Of a DNA stretch of 9,876 nucleotides, positions 1-5,010 are shown one piece after another. The DNA comes from an uncultured Erysipelotrichaceae bacterium. GTDB taxonomy: Bacteria > Bacillota_I > Bacilli_A > RF39 > UBA660. Under the pieces are notes generated by a model. That model had not been told where the DNA came from and did no database searches. It saw only the letters and a list, made by a program, of their open reading frames with translations. The stretch spans positions 1 through 9,876 of the forward strand of contig CADBSQ010000123.1 of the NCBI GenBank assembly GCA_902797415.1, given 5' to 3'. The position numbers and the translations under genes were made by a program. Positions within the stretch are counted from its first letter, which is position 1. Every line of letters starts with the position of its first letter.

Positions 1-263
1 GTAAAAAAGTATATGTTGATAAAATCAAAATTAAAAGAAACGATAAGAAGAACAATACTTCTTTTGTAGAAATAACTATTCATGAAGGTAGATATCATAT
101 AGTTAAAAGATTATTTGAAAAAGTTGGTTATGATGTTGTTAAACTTACAAGAACATCATATGGTAATCTGTATTTAGGAAAGCTACAAAGTGGTGAATAT
201 AGGCGCTTAAAAAAGAAAGAAATAATAGAGTTATATAAATATGGAAAAGAAAATAAAAACTAG
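1..263 (+). CDS. RsuA-type rRNA pseudouridine synthase, C-terminal part (5' end outside window)
   Basis: An open frame (codons from position 3) runs in from the left edge to a TAG at 261-263, giving the last 86 residues. It contains HEGRYHIVKRLFEKVGY, then LTRTSYGNLYL and SGEYRRLKKKEI. These match the C-terminal signature of RsuA/RluB/RluE/RluF enzymes, which isomerise one uridine in rRNA; the YHxVKRxF and GEYR wording is closest to RsuA (16S U516). The catalytic Asp and the N-terminal S4 domain lie upstream of the window, so subtype and completeness cannot be checked. Its end overlaps the next gene by 23 nt in another frame, suggesting the two rRNA-modification genes are co-transcribed and translationally coupled. 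Confidence 0.85.
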   Translation, partial: KKVYVDKIKIKRNDKKNNTSFVEITIHEGRYHIVKRLFEKVGYDVVKLTRTSYGNLYLGKLQSGEYRRLKKKEIIELYKYGKENKN

Positions 264-1440
264 CGTTAAATCTTTAGACTATTACGGAAGAGGTATTGCA
301 GACTTACCAAAAAAAACATTTGTAAGAAACTCTTTACCTGGAGAAGATATAGAATTAGTTATTACAAAAGAACACAAGTCTTTTGACGAAGGTATAACAA
401 CAAAACTACTTAAAAAAAGTCCTAAGCGAGTACCAAGTTTATGTCCATATTTCCCCAAATGCGGAGGATGTGATTTAAGACATCTACTATACCCTGATAC
501 TATAGATTATAAAATTAACAACATTAAATCTATTTTAAAAGACTATATTAATGATGATACGTTAATAAATATATATAAAAGTAAAAACTATGGACGCAAT
601 AAAATAACCTTAAAAGTCAGTAATAAAAAAATCGGTTTTTATGAAAAATCGTCACACAATCTCATAGAAATTAATGCGTGTTTAAATGTTAAAGATTCAA
701 TTAATAAAGTCTTACCTTATTTAAAAAGTTTAAATATTATAGATGGTGAAGTATTAATTAGATCTAATTATGTCAATAAGTTATTAATAGCAATTAAAAC
801 TAATAATAAAGTGGATATTACTCCTTTAAAAAGTTTAACTAATGTAGAAGGAATTATATTAAACGATAAAACTATCTATAAAAATGATTATTTTAATGAT
901 AAAGTAGATGACTACATATTTAAGGTTAGTTATAAGTCTTTCTTTCAGGTTAATAGTTACATTAATGGAAAAATATTTAATATTTTAAAAAGTGAACTTG
1001 ATACTGAAAAAAATGTATTAGACTTATGTTCAGGTGTAGGTACTTTAAGTATACTTGCAAGTACTTTTTCTAAAAAGGTATATGCCATCGAAATAAATAA
1101 ATCCAATTATTTAGATTCATTGGAGAACAAAAGAATGAATAAAGTAGAAAATGTTGATTTTTTATTAGGTGATGCATTTACTTTGTTAAATGATATAGAT
1201 GATAAAATAGATACTATTATAATAGATCCTCCAAGAAGTGGAATTAGTAAAAAAGGACTACAAAGCATATTAGATTATAACTGTGAAAAGGTTATTTATA
1301 TTTCATGCAACCCCATTACCTTAAGAAGAGACTTAGCACATCTAACTAAAAGATATAAGCTGGATAAACTGTTTATTCTAGATATGTTCATGTATACATA
1401 TCATGCTGAAACAGTCGTTGTTTTAGAAAGAAGAAAATGA
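241..1440 (+). CDS. rlmD: 23S rRNA (uracil-5-)-methyltransferase, RlmD/RumA (TrmA) family
   Basis: SAM-dependent enzyme of 399 aa expected to make 5-methyluridine in 23S rRNA (U1939 in RlmD; Gram-positive RlmCD homologues can also modify U747). Residues 1-57 look like a TRAM RNA-binding domain. Cys68, Cys74, Cys77 and Cys147 match the four ligands of the family's iron-sulfur cluster. The Rossmann SAM site is LDLCSGVGTLS (260-270), preceded by FFQVN (234-238). DPPRSG is at 329-334, the catalytic Cys is Cys356 in YISCNP, and the general base is Glu390 in YHAETV. All key residues are present, so it should be active. The ATG at 241 has only a weak purine-rich stretch upstream, consistent with coupling to the overlapping gene; the N-terminus fits the family. 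Exact target uridine(s) are inferred. Confidence 0.95.
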   Translation: MEKKIKTSVKSLDYYGRGIADLPKKTFVRNSLPGEDIELVITKEHKSFDEGITTKLLKKSPKRVPSLCPYFPKCGGCDLRHLLYPDTIDYKINNIKSILKDYINDDTLINIYKSKNYGRNKITLKVSNKKIGFYEKSSHNLIEINACLNVKDSINKVLPYLKSLNIIDGEVLIRSNYVNKLLIAIKTNNKVDITPLKSLTNVEGIILNDKTIYKNDYFNDKVDDYIFKVSYKSFFQVNSYINGKIFNILKSELDTEKNVLDLCSGVGTLSILASTFSKKVYAIEINKSNYLDSLENKRMNKVENVDFLLGDAFTLLNDIDDKIDTIIIDPPRSGISKKGLQSILDYNCEKVIYISCNPITLRRDLAHLTKRYKLDKLFILDMFMYTYHAETVVVLERRK

Positions 1441-1453
1441 TTATATATTTGTG

Positions 1454-1462
1454 TGTTATAAT
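1454..1462 (+). promoter_or_regulatory. extended -10 promoter for the Nudix gene
   Basis: TGTTATAAT is a perfect TGn-TATAAT extended -10 element, starting 14 nt after the rlmD stop and ending 24 nt before the Nudix ATG. No good -35 box lies 17 nt upstream, which extended -10 promoters do not require. Transcription would start near 1469, leaving a short leader holding GGGAG at about 1474-1478. Confidence 0.6.
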
Positions 1463-1486
1463 TAAATAAATCAGGGAGTATGTAAA

Positions 1487-1999
1487 ATGGAAAGAATAAT
1501 TATTAATGAATATAATTTAGAAGAAAATCAAATAGATAAAATTAACTTAAAAGTAAGAGCCTTATTAGTTTTGAAAAAACAATTGTTAATATGCAATTAT
1601 GGTGGAATAGTAATGTTTCCAGGAGGAAAAGTTGATAAAGGTGAAACAATTATACAAGGGTTAATAAGAGAGTTACATGAGGAAACAGGAATCCTTTATA
1701 GTGAGAATGAATTAAATGAGTTATTTTTACTGGAATACTTTCAATCCAATTATCCATCAAGAGAAAATACATTTTTAAATAGATTGAGCAAGATTTATTT
1801 TTACTATGGTATATTTAAAGGAATAGATAATGGCAATAAACAAATGACTGATAAAGAAAAAAAAGATAATTTTTCACTTAAATTAGTAAATATAGATGAG
1901 ATAAGTGACCATCTATGTGATAAATCTAATCCTAGATCAAGATTTTTTGATAGAGAAATAACTGAAGCAGTAAAGGCCTATAAAAGATTATTAAAATAA
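1487..1999 (+). CDS. Nudix hydrolase
   Basis: Protein of 170 aa with a complete Nudix box G-x5-E-x7-REL-x-EE-x-GI at residues 47-69 (G47, E53, R61, E62, E65, E66, G68). The fold binds Mg2+ through the box glutamates and cleaves nucleoside diphosphates linked to another group; the substrate cannot be read from sequence. The segment before the box (LKVRALLVLKKQLLICNYGG) is the usual first beta strands. The C-terminal SNPRSRFFDREI and EAVKAYKRLL form a helix seen in many Bacillota Nudix proteins of this size. The ATG is preceded by GGGAG about 8 nt upstream and by its own promoter. It sits between intact rlmD and a relic of an rlmD-like 3' end, so it may be cargo of an old insertion (inference). 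Roles in clearing damaged or signalling nucleotides are possible but untested. Confidence 0.92.
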   Translation: MERIIINEYNLEENQIDKINLKVRALLVLKKQLLICNYGGIVMFPGGKVDKGETIIQGLIRELHEETGILYSENELNELFLLEYFQSNYPSRENTFLNRLSKIYFYYGIFKGIDNGNKQMTDKEKKDNFSLKLVNIDEISDHLCDKSNPRSRFFDREITEAVKAYKRLLK

Positions 2000-2005
2000 A
2001 AAAAT

Positions 2006-2067
2006 GACATATTCGCCATTTTCATACAAGGCATGTTGAAAAAGTCATAGTCTTAGAAAGGATGTAA
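2006..2067 (+). pseudogene. relic of the 3' end of a second rlmD-like gene
   Basis: Six nt after the Nudix stop, GAC ATA TTC GCC reads DIFA. After five extra nucleotides (2018-2022) the sequence reads HTRHVEKVIVLERM and a stop at 2065-2067. Joined, DIFA-HTRHVE-KVIVLER matches the C-terminal motif of RlmD/TrmA methyltransferases (D-x-F-x3-x-H-x-E, with the catalytic Glu), spaced exactly as in the intact gene's DMFMYTYHAETVVVLER once the 5 nt are removed. At DNA level 2032-2060 matches 1402-1430 at 24 of 29 positions, so it is a diverged homologue and not a recent duplicate. No homology is visible upstream of 2006. It is either the displaced gene end left by an element inserted at rlmD, or the stump of a lost paralogue. 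Confidence 0.7.
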
Positions 2068-2069
2068 AA

Positions 2070-2450
2070 ATGAATAAAAAAGAATATATAAAAGCATTAG
2101 ATAATTTAAATCTAGATAAAAATAGATATTGTATTATATCAGGCGGAATATTGTTATTATATGGTCTAAAACCTACAACAGAGGATATTGATATTAAGGT
2201 AAAACCAGATTATTTTGAAGAACTTAAATCGAAATATGAATTTAAAAAATCTCCAAAATATGATTATTTATATGAGTTGGATGATAAAACTGAAGTTGCA
2301 GTTTTAGAATATGACGATGATGATATAAGAATTGTTGATGGTTATCCTGTTGAGTCATTAGAGTCACAATTAAAATGGATGTTAGAACATAATAGACCAA
2401 AGGATCAAGAAAAAATTAAAAAAATAGAAGACCTTTTAAGTAAAAAATGA
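2070..2450 (+). CDS. small nucleotidyltransferase-fold protein (MNT/AbiEii-like)
   Basis: Protein of 126 aa. Residues 20-43 carry the nucleotidyltransferase-superfamily signature: GG at 25-26, then TTEDIDIKV with Asp39 and Asp41 as the first two metal ligands. The C-terminal part has HNRPKDQEKIKKIEDLL (107-123), like the R-x-KD-x2-DI helix of stand-alone MNT-like and AbiEii-like proteins. The usual third Asp strand is represented by EVAVLEYDDDD (75-85), where the expected ligand position is not obvious, so activity is uncertain. The start is fixed by GAAAGGA 9 nt upstream, which lies inside the rlmD-like relic. No toxin, antitoxin or resistance partner is adjacent, so no defence or drug role can be assigned. 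It may be co-transcribed with the Nudix gene 70 nt upstream. Confidence 0.75.
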   Translation: MNKKEYIKALDNLNLDKNRYCIISGGILLLYGLKPTTEDIDIKVKPDYFEELKSKYEFKKSPKYDYLYELDDKTEVAVLEYDDDDIRIVDGYPVESLESQLKWMLEHNRPKDQEKIKKIEDLLSKK

Positions 2451-2674
2451 AATAGGTACCTTTATTGACTGGTGTATATACTATGAGTGAATAGACAATA
2501 AGTTTTGATTTATATTTAAACAAGTGAAGACCATGCATGCAAACACTTCTAAAGTTAAATTTTACAATGGTTTTACTATTGTAGTTTTACCACTAAACTG
2601 CTGTTATCACTCATAATTTTTATATAAAACAGTTAATTGAATTAAGTAGATAAATAACGGAAGAAAAATAACAT
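2451..2674 (+). other. non-coding interval between accretion zone and T4SS genes
   Basis: No credible gene is seen on either strand; the longest minus-strand reading (about 40 codons starting near 2539) lacks a ribosome binding site and any recognisable motif. The interval is dominated by inverted repeats between 2482 and 2615, described separately, and ends at the pilin-gene promoter. An 8-bp perfect palindrome AGGTACCT lies at 2454-2461 just after the upstream stop codon. It has no loop or T-run, so it is not a terminator. Confidence 0.6.
2482..2615 (+). repeat. nested inverted repeats, possible small structured RNA
   Basis: TATGAGTGA (2482-2490) pairs perfectly with TCACTCATA (2607-2615), closing a 116-nt interior, and is followed by AATTTTTAT (2615-2623), which could act as a U-rich tail. 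Inside are AAGTG (2522-2526) with CACTT (2544-2548), and TACAAT (2563-2568) with ATTGTA (2578-2583), the latter with a 9-nt loop. TTTTAC occurs three times (2560, 2571, 2585). A weak TTGACT at 2465-2470 could be a -35 box, but no good -10 follows. The layout resembles a small RNA with a long closing stem and internal hairpins. It matches no RNA class I can name, and in AT-rich DNA some pairing is expected by chance. A cis-acting or protein-binding DNA site is the alternative. Confidence 0.35.
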
Positions 2675-2703
2675 TTGACAATTTATAGTTTTTAATATAA
2701 AAT
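2675..2703 (+). promoter_or_regulatory. consensus promoter for the small pilin-like gene
   Basis: A perfect -35 box TTGACA (2675-2680) is followed after exactly 17 nt by TAAAAT (2698-2703), one mismatch from the consensus -10; an overlapping TATAAA at 2696-2701 gives 15-nt spacing. It is the closest match to a full sigma-A promoter in the window. The transcript would begin about 20 nt before the start codon, just ahead of the AAGGAG site at 2719-2724. Confidence 0.75.
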
Positions 2704-2732
2704 TAAGTTAAAGAGAAGAAGGAGATGTTAAT

Positions 2733-3083
2733 ATGAGTATGTCAATACTTTTAGGAAGTATTTGTGGAGAGTTAACAAGCCCACTAAGATTTATCGGAAT
2801 TTTTATAACAGCTTTTAAAATAATTATTCCATTAATTATTATTGTGCTTGGTATATTTGATTTAGGTAGAGCGGCTATTTCATCTAAACCAGATGAGATT
2901 AAAGATAAGGCTGTTGGTTTATTATGGAGATTAGTTGGTGGTGTAGTAATATTCTTCTTACCATCAATTATATTAGCATTTATGGGATTAGTAGCAGGTT
3001 TTGCTGAAGAAAAAGGAAACTCTGATATTGAATTTGATACATGTAGAACATGCTTATTAAATCCAAGCCAGTGCTCATCATAA
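2733..3083 (+). CDS. VirB2/TrbC-like two-helix pilin-type protein, minimal form
   Basis: Small membrane protein of 116 aa with two hydrophobic helices: about 20-44 (core KIIIPLIIIVLGIFDL) and 63-90 (core GGVVIFFLPSIILAF). A charged loop, SKPDEIKDK (51-59), joins them. This is the architecture of VirB2/TrbC conjugative pilins, which sit with both ends outside and the loop in the cytoplasm before assembly. No cleavable signal peptide is evident. Cys11 precedes the first helix and C-x2-C-x6-C (104, 107, 114) closes the protein. The two-helix module recurs in the two following genes, making it one of three paralogues. The start has a strong AAGGAG 8 nt upstream. A consensus promoter before it and a terminator at its stop suggest separate, probably high-level expression, as for a major subunit. 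Pilin role is inferred from fold and context. Confidence 0.8.
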   Translation: MSMSILLGSICGELTSPLRFIGIFITAFKIIIPLIIIVLGIFDLGRAAISSKPDEIKDKAVGLLWRLVGGVVIFFLPSIILAFMGLVAGFAEEKGNSDIEFDTCRTCLLNPSQCSS

Positions 3084-3104
3084 AACATCATTCGATGTTT
3101 TTTT
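3082..3104 (+). terminator. intrinsic terminator after the small pilin-like gene
   Basis: AAAACATC (3082-3089) and GATGTTTT (3094-3101) form an 8-bp stem with the 4-nt loop ATTC, and the 3' arm continues into an uninterrupted T-run ending at 3104. The 5' arm begins inside the stop codon. The stem is AT-rich, so termination may be partial, allowing some read-through into the next gene. Confidence 0.75.
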
Positions 3105-3119
3105 ATTTGTAATTTTTTA

Positions 3120-3148
3120 TTGTTTTAAACTAGAATAAATGTTATAAT
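3120..3148 (+). promoter_or_regulatory. promoter for the main T4SS operon
   Basis: TTGTTT (3120-3125) and TATAAT (3143-3148) are separated by exactly 17 nt. The -10 is also extended by TGT (3140-3142), giving the same TGTTATAAT string as the promoter before the Nudix gene. It lies just after the terminator and predicts a start near 3155, leaving a leader of under 20 nt with GGTGG at 3161-3165. The downstream genes are spaced closely enough for one transcript. Confidence 0.75.
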
Positions 3149-3172
3149 GTTGATAGAATCGGTGGTTTTAAT

Positions 3173-4375
3173 ATGAGAAAAAACAAAAAAATTTATATTG
3201 CACTAATACTTTTTATAGCATGTTTTTTGTTTGTTGGAGAGGCTAATGCAAAAAAAATACAAATATGTGGGTATGAAAAGAGCGGACAAGGAGCTAATGC
3301 AATAAACTGGGACGATTCAAGTGATGAGTGGAATGCTAAGTCTAATGGGAATGCCCATTCAGGAAGCTATACAACAACTTTTAAGAATCTTGTGGTAAAT
3401 AGTAATTCTACATTTGAAACTTTTAAATCCGGAACAAATAAAAAACAGAATGAAGAATTTGTTTGTCCAAGTGCTGTTTGCGAATACAAATCTAACTACA
3501 ACTTGTTTACAAATGGAGATATTTCATCATGTCCATCCAGGCTTAATCTGTCCCAGAGCCGTCTTGACAAGTTTTTTGACATTAAACCTAATGTAAAATT
3601 AATCGAAACTAGGGGACGTGATTATAGCATATTTGACGATATTGACTCTACCTTCTTTACTTCGGAGGCATTAACGCAAATTGCCTCTGAAATACCCAGT
3701 TCTGCTTATATGACTAATAAGGATATTAACGGTCAATGGACTAATACAAAAGATATTATAAGCGCATCTGCAGCACAGGTTATTTACACTAAGATCAAGG
3801 AAAAATACGGTTTTTCAAAAAATAAAAGCTTACCAAGATTTATTCAAACACATGTTACTTTAAAATTAAAAGATGATGCCAATGCAAACAAAATATTGAC
3901 TGACAAATTTAATGAAAAATTGAATGCTGATCATGATGCAGGAACAATTAGTGATGAAGTATTTGAAGAAAAAAATGATATAGTTAATAACAATTATAAT
4001 TGGGGATCTGGAACCGGCATAACTATTACTAAAGAGTATAGGGAACGTGTTAATACTTCATACGGATCAAATGTAAAGGATCCTACCACTGATATCAATT
4101 GCAACTCAATTCTTGGTACTGAAATGACTAAACTAGTTGAAAATGTTCTAAAGTTTATAAGATTTTTGGGGCCGGTTTTAGTTATTGTTTTAACTATTAT
4201 TGATTTTGTTAGTGCAGTATTTAGTGCAGACTTATCTATAACAAAACCACTCGGTAAACTTATAAGAAGATTAATTGCTGCAGCACTACTTTTCTTCTTA
4301 CCAACAATAATAATACCATTATTTAATTATTTACATATAACAATGTCTGATACATGCATGCAATTTTTACAGTAG
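3173..4375 (+). CDS. secreted-ectodomain protein with C-terminal VirB2-like module
   Basis: Protein of 400 aa. Residues 1-26 are a classic signal peptide: basic MRKNKK, a hydrophobic core, then GEANA as the cleavage site. Residues 27-310 form a hydrophilic ectodomain with Cys32, Cys98, Cys103, Cys120 and Cys310 that I do not recognise. Residues 320-390 are two hydrophobic helices around a basic loop (SITKPLGKLIRR), aligning with the neighbouring VirB2-like proteins: FLGPVLVIVLTIIDF and ALLFFLPTIIIPLF keep the two Pro positions and their 43-44 residue spacing. Cys395 follows. Predicted topology is ectodomain outside, loop inside, C-terminus outside. It has its own promoter and GGTGG 7 nt before the ATG. 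It could be a minor or tip subunit, an adhesin on the conjugation machine, or a channel component; the role is inferred from position only. Confidence 0.75.
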   Translation: MRKNKKIYIALILFIACFLFVGEANAKKIQICGYEKSGQGANAINWDDSSDEWNAKSNGNAHSGSYTTTFKNLVVNSNSTFETFKSGTNKKQNEEFVCPSAVCEYKSNYNLFTNGDISSCPSRLNLSQSRLDKFFDIKPNVKLIETRGRDYSIFDDIDSTFFTSEALTQIASEIPSSAYMTNKDINGQWTNTKDIISASAAQVIYTKIKEKYGFSKNKSLPRFIQTHVTLKLKDDANANKILTDKFNEKLNADHDAGTISDEVFEEKNDIVNNNYNWGSGTGITITKEYRERVNTSYGSNVKDPTTDINCNSILGTEMTKLVENVLKFIRFLGPVLVIVLTIIDFVSAVFSADLSITKPLGKLIRRLIAAALLFFLPTIIIPLFNYLHITMSDTCMQFLQ

Positions 4376-4384
4376 GGTGATAAT

Positions 4385-4996
4385 ATGCAATTCAAAAAAA
4401 TAATAATTTCACTTGTAATTTTGTTATTTACTTTCAGCTTTATTTGTGACGACGTGCATGCTACTCATGGCATAAATAGTTATATATTTGCTAACGAAAC
4501 AGAATCAGAAACTAGTGGTGCTGATGAAACAAATGAAACTGAGCAAACTGATGAAACTGATGAAGAAGCTGATGATCAAAATAATAGTGAAACAGATGAA
4601 AATTCTGACTCTGATAATAATTCTTCAAATAATAATGCAGAAACTACTGAACCATACTATATGGACAGCAATTGTACTGATGTAGCTCCAGCATTAAGGA
4701 TTGGAAACTTAATCATTAGAATAGTTAGACTAGTTGTTCCATTAGTTATTATCATAATGGGAACATTTAAACTATTCTCTGCGGTTTTAGCTGGTACTCC
4801 TGGTGCACTAGCTGACAAAGGTAAAGAATTATTTCAAAGAGTAATCTTAGCAGTTTTAATATTTTTTACACCAAATATAATAAATGCGTTTACAAAGGTT
4901 ATGACAACAGATGAAAACGCTGATATAAATATATGTAGAAAATGCTTATTAGAAAGTGATTGTCCTGAATCAGAGGATATCTTTAAAAGCGAGTAA
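4385..4996 (+). CDS. VirB2-like two-helix protein with acidic linker
   Basis: Protein of 203 aa. Residues 1-26 look like a signal peptide (MQFKKIII, hydrophobic core, cleavage near VHA). Residues 38-89 form a low-complexity linker of Glu, Asp, Thr, Asn and Ser. A VirB2-like module follows: RLVVPLVIIIMGTFKLFSAV (115-134), the loop AGTPGALADKGKELFQR, and LAVLIFFTPNIINAF (155-169). Cys97 precedes the module, and C-x2-C-x5-C (184, 187, 193) follows, closely matching the small pilin-like protein (CRTCLL versus CRKCLL). The ATG is 9 nt after the preceding stop, with AGGGTGAT overlapping that stop, so the genes are co-transcribed. The linker may project the N-terminus through the peptidoglycan or carry surface glycans (inference). 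It is probably a second pilin-type or assembly subunit of the T4SS. Confidence 0.78.
   Translation: MQFKKIIISLVILLFTFSFICDDVHATHGINSYIFANETESETSGADETNETEQTDETDEEADDQNNSETDENSDSDNNSSNNNAETTEPYYMDSNCTDVAPALRIGNLIIRIVRLVVPLVIIIMGTFKLFSAVLAGTPGALADKGKELFQRVILAVLIFFTPNIINAFTKVMTTDENADINICRKCLLESDCPESEDIFKSE
4521..4565 (+). repeat. imperfect ACTGATGAA repeats in the acidic linker
   Basis: CTGATGAAAC occurs at 4521-4530 and 4548-4557, and ACTGATGAA is in tandem at 4547-4555 and 4556-4564, all in frame, encoding T-D-E units. Nine-base units can be gained or lost without a frameshift, so linker length may vary between strains. Low-complexity coding composition is an equally simple explanation. Confidence 0.5.
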
Positions 4997-5010
4997 AAGG
5001 AGGAACCCTT

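Noticed and set aside
2001..2022. AAAATG/CATTTT inverted repeat after the Nudix gene as a terminator
   Set aside because: The stem is six AT-rich pairs with a 10-nt loop and no following T-run; the sequence is better explained as the rlmD-like relic.
2451..2674. Hammerhead-type ribozyme, tRNA or CRISPR array in the intergenic gap
   Set aside because: No CTGATGA/GAAA hammerhead core, no tRNA cloverleaf or T-loop consensus, and no regularly spaced direct repeats were found.
2708..3091. Minus-strand open frame of 127 codons opposite the small pilin-like gene
   Set aside because: It mirrors the hydrophobic codons of the + strand gene, has no promoter or ribosome binding site, and the + strand frame has strong signals and clear paralogues.
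2532..4363. CATGCATGCAA repeated at 2532-2542 and 4353-4363
   Set aside because: An 11-base match is expected by chance in 10 kb, it is built on a self-complementary core, and one copy is simply coding sequence.
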